Position numbers and translations under genes: made by a program
Shown: positions 9,506 to 22,619 of the stretch, in pieces
Position numbering within the stretch: position 1 is the first letter of the stretch
How the letters are laid out: the number at the start of each line of letters is the position of its first letter
The notes under the pieces: model-generated
What the model saw: the letters and a program-made list of their open reading frames with translations, nothing else
The model's database searches: none
Told to the model about the DNA's origin: nothing
NCBI RefSeq assembly: GCF_047495875.1
Contig: NC_092480.1
Span: 1,178,001 to 1,242,000, forward strand
Length of the DNA stretch: 64,000 bases
Source: Pithys albifrons albifrons
Lineage: Eukaryota > Chordata > Aves > Passeriformes > Thamnophilidae
Reading direction: 5' to 3'

Positions 9506-12500
9506 ACAAAATCCCAGCCAGGTATTCCTGGAGTCTCTCCCTCTTTCCACACTGCTCAGGAGATTTCAGCTCCTAATTGCCCCTCGGTCAGGGCACTGAG
9601 GGGCTGCAGAGCTTCTCAAACAGGAGGGAGCTCATTCAGGCTGCTGTGAAGCTCAGCAAGCACCAAAGGAGAGTTCAGAGCCTTGGGAACATCATTTGAC
9701 TAATGATTGCAGCCATCCTGAGGGTTGCTCTTGTTATCACCCTGATTTCACAGGGGAAGAAAGGAGCATCAGGAGATGAAGGGACCATGGAGGAGTTTTG
9801 GAGAGGAGCAGGGGTGGGAGGCAGAGCTCAGGGGTCATTCCTGTGCTGGTGAGCAGCACTGACAGCCATGGGAGGGCAGCTAAATGATCCACTGAGGTCT
9901 GGCTGGGCACAGGGCACTCCCTCCATGTGCCAGATTCCCCTCCCTGCTTGACTGTAAATATTTAGCCATGCCCAGTGTGGAACACCAGCTGTCCAGGTGC
10001 TCAGAGAGCTACAGCCCTCCCCGTCAGCCAGGCTCCTCCTCCCTCTGCAGAGGCCACTTGGTTAATGCCACACGTGCAGGTTAATCTGCTGCAGAGCCAC
10101 CCGTGCCAGGGGCAGAGCGGGCACCCAGGAGCTGCCAGACACCTGAGACAGCACCCATGGGACCTGCTGAGACCTGTCTGGAGGGAAAAAGCAGGAAGCA
10201 GGAGCACAGCAGCCCATCTGCAGGGGCCTGGCAGCACAGGGAGTGGCACAACGTCCCCAGCCCCGGCACTGAGGGCACAGCTGCTCTCCCTGCAGGGCCC
10301 CAAGGCACACACACCTCGGGCAGGGGAGGCTCTGTGCAGCAAAGGGCAGGAGGATGCCCAGCCTGGCCATTCCTGAGCCACTGGGCACCTGGGAAGGTCC
10401 AGGGAGGAGGAAGCAAAGTGTCTTCATTGCTTGGAATGCCTGGCTTGTGACTGGGCAGTTTGTGCCCATTCTGCCACTGGCACACTGAGGGCTCTCTCAC
10501 CATTTCCTACTTTCTCACCTGTTGTTTATTTTTGGAATTAAGTCCTGAAGGTTGGAGATGTCTCCTGAAGGGCTGTGTGTGGCACCTTCTCTGGGGTGTG
10601 TCACTGGTGGGCTCCCATCCCTCCCTCTCTGGTGACAATTGTGTGGCTGTGGAGTCACCCCAAGGAGCAGGTCCTGAGCTTGGGGGGTTTGTTCCTGCTG
10701 TGTCCTGCAACTGGAACACACAGAGCAGGCAAAAACGCAAATAATTCTGTCACAGAGAGGACTTTTTAGCTCCTCCCTTTCTCTGGCTGCTCTTCAGGAC
10801 CAGCCCAGACCATTTCCACCATCAGTCAGGAAATATCAGGCTTGATAGATCTGAGCTCTCCTGAGTCATCACAGATTTCTCCAGATCTCTCACAGTGTGG
10901 TTCTATAGATCAAAACCCCCACTTCTCTTTCCCTTTTAGCAGGTGGTTTGTGATTATTCAGTTGGGGGCCACAGTACAACTAACTAATCTTCAGATTTAC
11001 AGGGCTCTTTCCCATCAGCAATTCAGCACAAGGGAGGGGAACAGAATTATTCCTCTCCTTTGTCCCTGGTCCTCACACGAATATCACAGCACTGAATGGG
11101 ATCAATGAGAATGTGCTGCTACACTTCCTTAATGCTTTATTACAGGCACCAGGGTCCTGCTAAACAGCATAATAAAATATCAATAAATAGACTGTTTGCT
11201 GTAAAGGCTCCTTCTGCTTCTGCAGTTTCTCCACCTCAAGCAGGATTTCTGCAGCTGGGGATGTTTCAGTGTAGCCAGAGGGGACTCAGCTATGCAGGGA
11301 AAGATGGGAATGGAGAGATGGAGGAGGGAGTGGATAGACTGTAGCAGGCACAGGGATGTGGTTTTCTAGGCTGGAAGGAAACAAGCACATCACCAGAGAA
11401 ACATTGATGCCCACGAAAATTGTTCTGCTTTCAGGTTCCAACAAACAGCAAACCCTCAAAGTGTTCATGAAAAGCGAGGTGGATTCTCCTCACTTCATGT
11501 CAATCCCAGAGAAAAAGAAACATAGCACCGATTTAGCTCTTTTGAACTGAGATTCTGGGGACTGGTGGTGTGAAGGGACATTTCATTGGGAAGGTGGTTG
11601 ATACATGTACAGACGTAGGAACAAAATATAAAAAGGGCCACACGAATCATTGTGATTAAGCCTGGACAAAAATGGGCTTTGATGATTGGTGAAAACCACC
11701 AGGGTTTTCATTTTGGATAAAAGCACCCTTTGACATTCCCCCAGAGCAGGAAATCCTTGATCCATCCTGCTCTCCTTCCTGCTCCTTTTTCATAGCATCT
11801 TTTCCTTATGCCTCTGCCTGGCACACCTGGCAGAGCTCCTGTGCCCAGAGGCAGCTCTGGGGGTGTGAAGCACCAGGGCACAGCCCAGCCCTCCTTTTCC
11901 ATCACTGGCTGGTGGCCTGGCCGTGCCTTGGAGGCAGCCAGGGCTCTGTGCAGCTGAACCTCAGCCAGGCTGTGCCTGGGGAATCTCTGCTGACCAAGGG
12001 CTGTCCTGCAGCTTCCCCTGGGGCTTTGGCACAGCACCTGATAGAGATGTCTTGGCGTGCCTGACATGGAGCTATTATGCTGTTTACAAGAGATCTGTCA
12101 CAGACAAGTGCCTGCTGCACAGGGGCCATTTCCTCCCCAGGCAGAGCAGAGCACGTCCTAAATTAGCTCCTGAGGATGGAGTTATCCCAACACCCCCAGA
12201 CACAACCCAGCCACGCTTCAAGCTGCTTGGAGGTGTGTCCTACAGCCAGTTTGGCTTAGGGGATGTAAACTGTGCCTCATTTCTGCTCCCCTTCCTCCTC
12301 TGTTTGCCTTATGGATCTTGCAGTTTGTCCAATAATTCAGCTGGAGAGAGGGCAGAATTGGGAGGGGAGGGACAGGAGATGGCGAGGCTGAGAAATACCT
12401 GCTGGGAATGCTTTGGAAATCGCCCAGAACCAGGAATACATCATTATGAAGAGGACTGTTAACATGAAACGAGCAGACAGGAGCTCTGCCTGCTGACTGA

Positions 12501-12749
12501 GTGGCTGCAGTGCCAGCCTGCAGGTCTGTGGGCACAGCCCAGGAGCTCTGGATGCCCAGACTCCCACTGACCCTGATCCTTCCTCCCTGCCAGCAGCCAG
12601 GGGAGCAGATATCCCCCAGAACTCGGGGCTTCCCTGGCCTCTCTTCCCCTCTGTCCCCGTGCCGTGGGGCAGAGCGAGGTGCACACACATGGGCACAAAG
12701 CAGGGCAGGGGGGAGGCAGCACAAGGAGGGGAAGGGTTCGTTTCTCTAA

Positions 12750-12830
12750 TCATAAATTCAGCCTCCCGTAAATTCCATTCCGTGATGCTGCGCCTGTGAC
12801 GTCAGTAAATCACAGCCATAAAGCAGGAGA
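12750..12830. promoter_or_regulatory. Candidate CRE-containing regulatory element
   Basis: A perfect full-length palindromic cAMP response element, TGACGTCA, lies at 12797-12804. Around it are CCGTAAATTCCATTCCGTGA and a CATAAAG string, with several retained CpGs in an otherwise CpG-poor region. Full CRE sites bind CREB/ATF factors (established). Whether this one is active, and for which gene, is unknown. The promoter-like exon at 30.7 kb is 18 kb away. Confidence 0.35.
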
Positions 12831-14184
12831 GGCAAGAGCAGCACGGGAAGAGAATGTAAATGCCTCTGGGAAGCTGGGCCATCACTCACACTCGGGCAGG
12901 ACAGGCAGCTCTGCAGGCTGCAGGGATGCCCGTGCCAGCTCCTGCCCTGCCAGAGGGGCAGCACCTGAATCCCACCAGCCTCACCCACCCTGCGGGAGGT
13001 GGGATGGATCTCCTGACTCAGCTGAATGGGTTCAGCAGAGGACACCTTGCATCTCCAGCAGGGTCCTGACAGCCAGGTCTCATCAGCTCTGCCTCACACA
13101 TAAAAGCTGATATTCCTCTTGTTTTCCTGGCCAGATTTTGCCCCGAGGAACAGTGCTGACTGCACGTTGGGCACCTGCTGTACAGAGCTGGGTGTGGAGC
13201 TGTAAGAAGAGGGTGGATTGCTCCTGTTCCAACAGGTGAGTTCCTGCCCCCAGCAGCATCCTGGTGCTCCCACTGAAGGTGCTCCTGCTCTGTGTAGTGC
13301 AGCACAGAGGATCCCTTCAGATCCCACTGGGAGGGAAGGGACTGCACACATTCTCAGGGCTGAAAGAGGTATTTGTGGCCTGACATCTCTGTGAGATTCC
13401 CAAAGACCCTGAGAGATGATGGGAGCTCTGTCTCTGCCTGCACACTGAAAACATCCTGCTCCAGTGCCATGGCTGAGCTCACCCCGCACGGCTCTGACTC
13501 TCCAAACACAGATCCCAACTGGCTCCCCCACCCAGATGACCTTCCCCAGGTCGCTGCCTGGCCATGGCATGTGTGGCTCTCACAGCACAACGTGACACTG
13601 CCCTGAGTTGCCCTCCTGCATGGGCAGAGCTCTGCAGAGCCGGGACCAGGCGGGCAGTGCCTCGCTGCCAGCCCCAGGGGATGGGGGTGGGCAGGGAGAG
13701 CCCCCACCTCCATGCCAGCAGCACTCCAGTCTTCCCAGCACCCCCTCTTTGAGCCCCCGCTTGCACCGGCACAACCTGCTTGGGTTGTGCCCCCCCTGCT
13801 TTGCCTGTTGCTCCCCTGTCCCCTCCCAGGGGGATCTGTGCCCCCCTGAGCTGGCACAGCCCTGCCAGGAGTGATGCTAATGCTGTGTGACATGGCACTC
13901 CCAGCACATCACACACCAGCTGAGGCTGCTCCCACTCCCTGTCCGGGAAACATCCAGCACCAGACACCTTTGTCTCCCTGCAAAAAGCTTTTTCAGCAGT
14001 GGAGGGTTTTTTCATGCCACTGAAACCAGGCTGTGACAGACACTGTCTCCTCCTTGTCCTTCCTGGAGCAGGGTGAGCAACACAGTGGTGGCAAGTTGGG
14101 TCACAGGCTGAGTCCTGCTGGGATCCAACCAGCCCGGGAGGGGCAATGCTAGAGGAGCCTCAGACCTGCCAGGAGCAGGCAGAC

Positions 14185-14452
14185 CCCACTGTGTCCCCAT
14201 GCCAGGAGCAGTCCCCACTGTGTCCCCATGCCAGGAGCAGTCCCTACTGTGTCCCCATGCCAGGAACAGTCCCCACTGTGTCCCCATGCCAGGAGCAGGC
14301 AGTCCCCACTGTGTCCCCATGCCAGCAGCAGTCCCCATGCCAGCAGCAGGCAGACCCCACTGTGTCCCCATGCCAGGAGCAGTCCCTACTGTGTCCCCAT
14401 GCCAGGAACAGTCCCCACTGTGTCCCCATGCCAGGAGCAGTCCCCATGCCAG
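14185..14452. repeat. 29-bp minisatellite, about 8-9 units
   Basis: The unit is roughly CCCCACTGTGTCCCCATGCC followed by AGGAGCAGT. It occurs at a 29-bp period, with some units carrying an extra GGCA (AGGAGCAGGCAGTCC) and two shortened units reading CCCCATGCCAGCAGCAG. The same order of variants appears twice (about 14190-14300 and 14360-14450), suggesting a block duplication. Confidence 0.94.
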
Positions 14453-14724
14453 GGGCTGGCTGTGCCGCCCTTGTCTGTGCATGGCAAAAGCCATCAGTGG
14501 GGTCTGCCAGCAAGACACTGGGTGAAAGACTCTGCCCTCCCCTCCTGCTTCCATAGGAAACCTCATCTGAGCCCTGCAGGGCTCTTTGAGCTGTCTCCAC
14601 CCCTCCTGTGTGCAGAGAAACACGGAGTCCCTGCCAGGCAGGGGCCCTTTCTATTTGCAGCCTGTGCTTCAGCCACTTGCTGATAAAATGCCCCTCTCAC
14701 CACAGAAACAAAGAACAGCTTCTA

Positions 14725-15080
14725 AAAAGAAACATCTACCCACCCTCCACCTCCAGACCATGCTTCCAGTCTGATTGACAGCTTGGGAAAGTTCCTAATT
14801 ATGTCCCCTGGACACTCTGGAGGCGACCCACCCCAGAGCGTGATTTGATGGCTCAGCGACTGCGTGGCCTCGTTTGTACTGATTTCTATTACAGAGCCAG
14901 TTCGAGCCTCATCAGCCTGGCTTGACCTACTTTTTCCTCTTGCATAGGTCAATAAAAACACAGCAAATAGAGCTAATCAGACACTGAGGATGCACAGTTA
15001 ATTCAGGCTGGCCCAAACTTAACAGGAACACTGCAAACTCTGCTGTCAGAGAGAGAATAAATCTTGCCTTAAACAGTCAA
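14725..15080. promoter_or_regulatory. Candidate conserved non-coding element
   Basis: The block holds TGATTGACAGCTTGG (a TGATTGACAG TALE-homeodomain-like site), CCTAATTATGTCC, GTGATTTGATGGCTC, CTTGACCTACTTTTTCC, AGGTCAATAAAAACACAGC and AGAGCTAATCAG. Composition is even, not repetitive, and rich in homeodomain, forkhead and nuclear-receptor half-site strings. This is the texture of deeply conserved vertebrate enhancers. I cannot align it, so conservation is inferred. Confidence 0.3.
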
Positions 15081-18000
15081 AGGGAATTGTAGAAAGAACA
15101 TGCCATTTCCAGGACAGAGAATGCATGAGGGTTTTTTTTCCTCTCTCAGCTTGTTTCCCTTTTGGTCTGTCTGCATCTGGTGGATGCTGCACGAGTCTCC
15201 TTCCCCTGGAAGCAGAGACTATCGGTCCCTTCTCTGTGCTTGGGTTATAAGCAATCACCAGAAGGGCATGAAGTCAGACAAAAAGCAAATGAAAAAAAAG
15301 CATGTGCAGCTGGCTCTAGAGTGTCCAAATAAATCCTGGGTAAATGCCAGGCTGCCTGAGTCACTGGATGCAGCGGGAGGAGGACGACCTCCTTTAAACT
15401 GTGGAGCGAGGGGAAGGAAGAGTGGCCACATCCGAGGGGTGACTGTGCTCAGACACTGCCACCACCACGTGTCCCACATCTGTGCTCCTGTGGCCATTGT
15501 GTCCCTCTCTGACCCCACTGGGAAGGGTTCTCTGTGCAGATGTGCAGTCCCACTGGAGCATCCATTCAGCCCTTTGCTGGGCTGTTCACAGGAGGTGTGC
15601 AACAGCCATTCTGGGAATAACAGAGGGTGTTACACAGACCACAGGGGCACACAGTGCAATTAAAGTGCACCCAGCACAGCCCGATGCACTAACACAGTCT
15701 GTGACCTACTCCATGCCTCTCACCTGCACCTTCTCCTCCCCAAAGCAGCCAAGTTGTACCACTGATGACAGGCCATGTCTGTCAGGGTGCTCCAGCCCTT
15801 TGACCTCCTGGGGTTACAGGCCAGCCTGTGCTCTCAGCCCTCTCTTCTCCTGGCCTTTCCCTCATGGGGGTATTTTCATGTCTTGAGTGAAGGAGCCCAG
15901 GTTTGAGTGATGACCTAACAAGGGCATCTCAATCTACCTGCTGATGTCACATTTTCCTGCTGAAGGACCCGACAGAGTTCAGGGTTGGCTTGGCCTAGGG
16001 CTGAGCTTGAGTGTGCATTTCCCTTGCAAAATATTTGCTTTCTCCCATGGCAGACACGTGGCTTGCAGAGCAGGCAGGAGCTGGTGCCCTTCCCAGGGAG
16101 CACTCCCTGGCAGGCAGCTGTGGCAGAGCCAACCTCCCCTGTGCAGCCACTGCTGCCATCTCCACTCAGAGACTGAGGCCTCAGCGCTGCAGGCACTTGG
16201 AAGGAGCCTCATGAGGGCAGGCAACAGGGACAAGGTCACCCCAACCCACGCTGGCACTCAAGAGAGAGCAGAGGCACTCCCAGGAGAATAAAAGCTGGCA
16301 CCAACATGCCAGTAGTGATGAGGTCTCCACTTCTGGACAGAGCTGTGATGCTCTAACTGACCTCAAACCACCCTGGGAAAGAACATCAATCCCTGCAGGC
16401 TCTGAGCAGCTGAGTCTCCAGAAAGGAAACTGCATGGGGGTAGAAAACAGCAGGGAAAGCAGGGCTGGTGTGGAGGGGATACAGGCTGAGGTGGCTCATG
16501 AGGGACTATAGGACAGCATGGCTGAGTCCCAGAGGACCACAGGGCAGAGTAGAGAGGGATGGGAGGGCTCCCAGCCCACTGCAAGGTGTGCAGTGCCCAC
16601 CTGCAGTCTGGACACATGGACACCAGTCTCCCTTCACTGCAGGGAGAGACCTCACCTGCCACCAGAGCTGCACTGGACACCTTCCCAGAGCAGGGGGCAG
16701 AGACAGCAGGTCCCAGCTCTGCCTGCCCATGTGCTGGCTGCACTCTCAGGAGATGAAGGATGTTTGCAGAGAGGGGGAAACAGCAGCTGACAGGAGCTAT
16801 TCCCAGGCAATCAGCCCCGAGAGGCCAACGAGGGCTGCGATTGCTGCATCCCTGTTTTACTGTGCCGTTGCCAGGGCAGGGGGAAGGAGCAGGAGCTGAA
16901 TGCACAGAAATATGTGGAGGAGCTCCCACTGCTCTCCTTAAAATGCAAGGGAATTTCCACACAGGATCCAGGAAAACTGCAGCCCTGAGACCTGGCCCTT
17001 GGCTTTGGCTCTCATTGCAGCGACTGGGAAGAGCTGGGTACTTCAGAGGCTCATTCTTCAGGGAGCAGTTGTGCAATCCCAGCTGCGTGCAGGGACACAG
17101 CCCAGCTCTCTCTGAAGAACTGTTTATTCCAAAGATGACAGCATTTAATGTTGGTTTGGGGAGGAGAGGTTTATCAGCAAGGTTCTGCTCCCAAGCCAAC
17201 GTCCTCGTGCTGACGCAAGAGCAAGTGGGGAATGTCCATCCAGAACAGACACAATGAAGCAGTGTTTGAGATTTCTGGATTTTACTTGCCCCATTTTATC
17301 AGAGCAAGGCCAAGCACAGTGGCTCCAAGAGCCAAGTGACACCACCAGCTGATGCCAGTGCCCATGAGAGACCCGCCCTCCTGCCCTGCCCGCAGGACCC
17401 CCCTGCTCTGTGTGGCTGCTGCCAGGGCTGCAGCAAAGGATGGGTATTGGCAGGGCAACCCCCCCTCCTGCCTGCTGGCCCTGCCCACTTCCCACTCCGC
17501 AGAGCTGTCCCCGCGTCTCCGGCGTCGGAGCATCAGCGTGATGTGATGTGACACCTTCCCCCACACTTTGTTATAAATATCGTGTTTCACTGTAACTGTG
17601 TCTGACACCCCCTTGGAGGCATTTTCTCCTGCTCCCAGCCGGGATGTGGGCACGTGCTGGCTCGGATGGCACGGGCTGCCCACCCCGATGCCCACCATGC
17701 CCTCTCCCTGCCCAGCACCCGCGGGATCGGTGCCAGTGGGACGGGCCAGGGCTGGGTGAGCCTCTGCAGGGATTCCTTTGCCTTCAGCCTGATTCTCCAA
17801 GAAATAACGCTGCGAGACCGCACATCTCTGCCTTTCTGCTCCCATGGGATGGTCGGCGGGGCAGGGGATGGGGGCTCAGAGCTCCTGGTGCCCGCGGCCG
17901 GTGGTTATTTCTGTGTTGGCACCGTGCCCTCCCCACTGCCCGGGGCACCCCCTCCTCAGCCACACGTGCCTGTAGTTATAGAAAATGCCACTAGATGTCT

Positions 18001-18126
18001 GTCAGGGTCCTGCACATCGGCAGCTGGGGACAGGGCTGGGGTGCCAGCTGTGCCTGGGTCGGTACCGCCATCCCAGGCAGAATTTCTGGCATTTTGGGGC
18101 CTGTAGAAAAACCTTCGTTTGACGTT

Positions 18127-18280
18127 TCACAGAACACAGAATGGTTTGGAGTGCAAGGGACCATAAAGATCAGCCATGGACAGGGACACCTTCCACTCCA
18201 CCAGCCCAGGGTGCTCCAAGCCCCATCCAGCCTGGCCTTGGACACTTCCAGGGATGGGGCAGCCACAGCTGCTCTGGGCA
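18127..18280 (-). mobile_element. CR1-type LINE fragment, minus orientation
   Basis: Read on the plus strand it begins CACAGAACACAGAATGGTTT, the reverse complement of the CR1 3' tail. It continues with ATAAAGATCAGCCATGGACA, GGGACACCTTCCACTCCACC, GCCCAGGGTGCTCCAAGCCC and TCCAGCCTGGCCTTGGACAC. It is 5'-truncated and non-coding. Confidence 0.93.
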
Positions 18281-18499
18281 TTTGTTTCCTGTTAAGGGGA
18301 GAGCCCCCTCCATGCCCACATGCAGACTCATCTCTTCCCTGGTTGGGTTCCCTTCCTGCAGGGCACAGCGATGCCCCTGGGAAGGGGCAGTGGGGCAGTG
18401 CCTCTACCCAGGGAGTGCTCCATGGGGCTGGGAGCAGAGGCCAAGTGATGGATCCACTGCCCAAAAGCCATCAGTGAAGCTTCTGCCAGCCAAAGGGCA

Positions 18500-18640
18500 G
18501 CTGTAGCTTTGTGGTTTCACCTCTTGGGTATCTCTCTGCAGCAGATGCCACACAATTACCATCACTGCTGAAAGGCAATTACTGCTCGAGCTGCTTGAGA
18601 AATGCCAGTTAGTTTTCAGAGGAAATTTGGGAAGGAAATC
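18500..18640. promoter_or_regulatory. Candidate conserved non-coding element
   Basis: The block includes GCAGATGCCACACAATTACC, AAAGGCAATTACTGCTCGAG and CTTGAGAAATGCCAGTTAG. Two CAATTAC motifs and a CAGATG E-box lie within 70 bp, with no repeat similarity. Conservation is a guess from motif content. Confidence 0.22.
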
Positions 18641-18779
18641 ATCTCTTTTAGTGTTTGGGGGAATTTGAAGTTTCCACTGGCTCTTCTTTTTGCTCAAAAG
18701 GATGGAAAACATGCTTTTAAAAATACTGTTGATGCAAAAACATATTAAGGAAACACAAGGATAAAAAGAGAGGAATGTA

Positions 18780-18910
18780 TTTTTGAGCAGAAAAGAGAAC
18801 ACTTTACATATTTTACTTTTTTTTAATCTATAACCAAAAATTTTATTTTTTTTTCCATTACAAGAATATTTATCTTGCTATGTAATATAGTTTGTAAAAG
18901 TAGTAACCAG
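18780..18910. other. AT-rich stretch
   Basis: Long T-runs (ACTTTTTTTTAATC, TTTTATTTTTTTTTCC) with TATTTATCTTGCTATGTAATA make this one of the most AT-rich stretches in the window. It could be a decayed retroposon tail, a matrix-attachment-like stretch or a UTR. No adjoining exon is visible, so I assign no role. Confidence 0.5.
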
Positions 18911-20410
18911 CTTTAGGTCCAGGTCTCTCCTGCAGAGGTCAGGATAGCACAGGAGCCTCTGCATTCCGAGATGTCTCTCCCCATGGCTGCACAGCCCAAC
19001 TCCAGGCCAAGAGGGCCGTGATAGTCATGGAGCAGGAAAACGATTTCCTTCCCTTTCCCTCACAGCTGCCAGCCCAGTATGGCACCAAAGGTAAAACCTC
19101 CCAGAAAGGAGCTGGCTGGAAGGAAAAGCCAAAGGCAGGAGAAAAGTAACAGAGAGGACAGAAGAGAAGAACAGAGATAGAGACTTGGCTCCCAAGATCT
19201 GGCAATGGAAGGAGCACCGAGCATTTGGAAATGTTCAGAAGTTGTGTCTGAAAAGCTGCCCTGGCTGGTGTGTCAAGGAGCTTCCAATCGCCTCTCAAAA
19301 CTTCCCTTCCCTCTGCTGCCTTTGTAATGGGTGGTTGTTTCTAATTATCTGTAAATGTTAAATGTTCTCTAATTCAATCAGAACAACTTGTTCACAGATG
19401 GCAAACCCTTCATCTGCTCAGCGTTCAGCAGAGTCTCTGACTCAAGAGCCATTGATCTCTCCCTTCCTGGAGAGGTTGGCTGGAGGTGTGGAAATGAAAG
19501 GAGTGTACAGGAACAACTCCAGGTCTTTCCCTTTTCCCTGACAGCTCTCACACCATGCCCTGCTCCCGTGCAGCCCATCCTGGGCAGGGCACAGCAATCA
19601 GAGGCTGGCAGAGCATGGCTTGGGTTCAGTCTCTGCTCTCTCCCACTGCCATGTTCCTCATCTCGTCTGTGCAGTCCTGTCCAGTGCCACCTCATCCCAC
19701 CCTGCAAGAGGTGCCCCGTGTGGATTGCTGGATCCTGCTGCAGTTATGTCACAGGCTGGCAGTTTCCCCCCCTCCATCCCAGCTCCTGTCACCACCATGC
19801 CAGCTCATGTCACGCTCATGCCCATCTGATGCTGATCCCGTCGGACTCCACATTCTTATCTCGTTTCCTGCTGGTGAATGGCACATGCCAACACTCTGTC
19901 TGTTCTCATTCACTGCTTCCAGCACATCTATCCCCCTCAGCCACAACGCTTTCCCCCCTGCTGCTGCCCAGGCTTGGTGGGTAGGGCAGAAAAGTGCTGC
20001 CCAATGCCCAGGAGCAGCTGTGACAGTATCAGGTATGCCCATTCATGCCACTGGGATTTGCAATGTGCACCACACAAAGCCAGGGGCACCAGGGCAAAGG
20101 AGGAGGGTGGAGAGGTTTCCTCATTAAACCCAAGAGAAACTCTGCTGCTGATTCTTAATGATTTATTGAAGCATCTCATCTTCCACCCAGACCTAGAAAA
20201 GGGTCTTGTCTTTGATCAACTGGTGACTCACCATCTGCAGCCTCGGTGATTTACGACAAATGCAAGTTATTTCTGCACATGGAAGGGGAGCAAAATAGGC
20301 CTCCTCATCAGCGAGGGGGTGGCAAGGATGGCAAACAAGCCACCCACGGGCCAACGGTGGCTGGGCTGCTCCCCTGGCACCTCACGGCTCCCCATGGCAA
20401 ACACACTGTG

Positions 20411-20438
20411 CTGCTGCTGCTGCTGCTGCTGCTGCTGC
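20411..20438. repeat. (CTG)9 microsatellite
   Basis: Nine CTG triplets plus one base, followed by CAGGGGCTGTGTG. Directly after, a 17-bp direct repeat (TGTGGGGGCACTCTCAC, then TGTGGGGGCACTCTGAC) lies at about 20448-20481. No exon context is seen, so translation into a homopolymer is not expected. Confidence 0.95.
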
Positions 20439-22619
20439 AGGGGCTGTGTGGGGGCACTCTCACTGTGTGGGGGCACTCTGACGTCTCACACAAGTGGCTC
20501 CCTGCCAGGATGGGAATAGAACAGCTGAAATTATCCTCCTCACGGCGCACGGTGGTGCTGGGTGTGGGTCTCCATCACTCACGATGCCAGAGAGGGCTGA
20601 AAGCACAGCCCACGGTGAGAGGAGTGTTGGCAGACACTGCTGAGCACAGATCCTGATGGTGCTGCCATGGCTGAACCTGCTCTTTTCAATGCCCATCCTT
20701 CTCTCCCTCATGGCACAGCCACAGCCTAATCCCTTCCAGACTGGGAAACTGTGTTTCCTAGAAGAGCTTTTCTTTTGAAGACAAATCCTGGCACAAAAAT
20801 GAAATCCTTAAAGACCCCCATGTGCTTTCCATGACATGTTTAAAAGCTGAAGTGTCACCTCCACCATCCCCAGACTCCACTTGGTGACTAAATGCCTTTA
20901 GCTGAAAGACCATCCCCTCTTTGGAGAAGGAAGATGTCTGGTTGTTCAGGACTTGAGCAGATTCCCAGCTCTCCTCAGCCAGCCCTGAGAGACTCCCAGC
21001 ACAGCGAGCAGTGCACAGTCACTGCTCCACAGCCTCCAACGACTGGCTAAGAAGCAGCAAAGGCATTAAAGTGTGTGTTATACTGGCTGGAAAAATCCTT
21101 GGGAAGAAGCTCCATGCAGAGCCCCACTGGGCAGAGTGCTCTGCTGCTCAGGAGCAGTGATTAGGGAGGGTTTGTTAATGAAGCAGATTTTAGTGACTAA
21201 AGGCAAGTGGGGAGAGAAGAGACAGAGCAGGCTGTTCATCAGATGGTATAATGTGGGCTTGCTGCAGCTGCTCCTTGATGGACATAAATCAGCTCAGTTC
21301 TCCCAGCTTTTACCAGCTGAGGATCTGATCCAGGAGATGGGGGAACCATTGATGGCCACAGGACCCTCACACCATACATAATAAAACTGCTCAGCTTTGG
21401 CCACTGCAGGTCTCAAAGCCTTTTGCAGACATCCAAAGCTGCTCCAGAGCCACAAAGCTTTTGCTCACTTTTCCAAACTTGCCTTTTTTCATGCAATCTC
21501 TGAAAGTTCAGCTGCTTTAGAGGAGGGTGATCCCCTTGAAGCAGAGCTGTAATGGGACCTTGAGTAAAAGCAGAGCCAACCTTGCTGTTCTGATCCCACT
21601 GGGCCCTCCTCCTCTGGAATGACAATCAGCACACCCCGTGGGCTCCAACAGAACATGCCCAGTGTCCCCTGCCTGGGGCTCTGCTCCCAGCTCCATGGTA
21701 CGTGTTTTTCCCAGTATGAGAGATGAAAGGGTGGATCAGTGCCCTTAAAAGACCCAACAAGGCTTTCCCAGTGCACAGATGGTGTGTACAGGAGGATTGT
21801 ACCCAAACATGCTGAAAAATATGCTTCTTGTTCCCTATTTCCCTCTTCCAACCTGTCATCCTCCTCCCCACCTTCACACCTTTCCCTTCGAGCAGGAGCC
21901 ACACAGGTCATTCCCATTCCCTGCAGCAGATTCCCAAATTGCAAGGTCTGAGCTTCTCCCTCTTTCCCTCAGTGATGGGCAAATGGTCCAGTCACTGGGA
22001 AAGGAGCTCATGGGAGTTTTCCAGCCCAAGGGAAGGGCTAGTAAAGTCTTGCTAGTAAGACCAAGACAAGCCCTCCCCCAAAAAAACTCTTGTTGGATGC
22101 ATGAGAAATGTTCCAAACTGCTTCAGAGCAGTTCCCAGACACCCAGAGCATGACTTTCCACTGGCTCTCTGGTCATGCCAGCCTTTATCCTCTGCATTAT
22201 CCAGAGTGGGAGCACACCCAGGAGTTCTGATCTCCCTCCCCATGCTCAGCCTGCTCTGACAGGAGGAAATTAGGTTTGCTGGGAGCAGGGATGGGTGGTG
22301 TTGGAGAGACAGCTCTCCTTCCCAGAGGGAAACTGGGCCATCCACAGGGAAAGAAGACCCCTGTGGAGGGAGCTGGTGGACAAGCACAGCAGGCAGAAGC
22401 AGAGAGAGTGCAATCAGCTCTTACACAGGTTTCCACACATCCTTCAGGCTTTGGCAAGCCCTTCTAAATCTCTGCAGTTAGCAGCAAACCCAAGGCACTT
22501 TCCCAGCCACCATCTGATCCTCTTCATCAATCACTGCTCTGCACTGCCCACCCAGCCCTGCTCATCCTGAGGCTGAAGCCCATTTAGCCAAGCCCCTTCC
22601 CATCCAGCCCTTCATCACC

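Larger units (their letters stand above)
9110..14180. other. Single-copy non-coding DNA with two candidate regulatory blocks
   Basis: No exon is supportable in this 5 kb. A short imperfect duplication (ATGGGCTCCTTTCCTGTC, then ATGGGCTCCTTTTCTGTC) lies at about 9278-9316. An AT-rich homeodomain-site-like block (about 9395-9505) and a CRE-bearing block (about 12750-12830) are entered separately. From about 9960 to 14150 the sequence is GC-rich with many overlapping open frames on both strands that have no splice or start context. Confidence 0.55.
14455..20405. other. Single-copy non-coding DNA, mixed composition
   Basis: No exon is supportable. It includes candidate conserved blocks near 14725-15080 and 18500-18640, one CR1 fragment (18127-18280) and an AT-rich stretch at about 18780-18910. 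A CpG-retaining piece with GTCTCCGGCGTCGGAGC and TTATAAATATCGTGTTTC lies near 17510-17600. The rest is GC-rich sequence with overlapping open frames on both strands. Confidence 0.55.

Noticed and set aside
18780..18910. Retroposon (SINE-like) tail
   Set aside because: No body with promoter boxes or target-site duplication could be recognised beside it.
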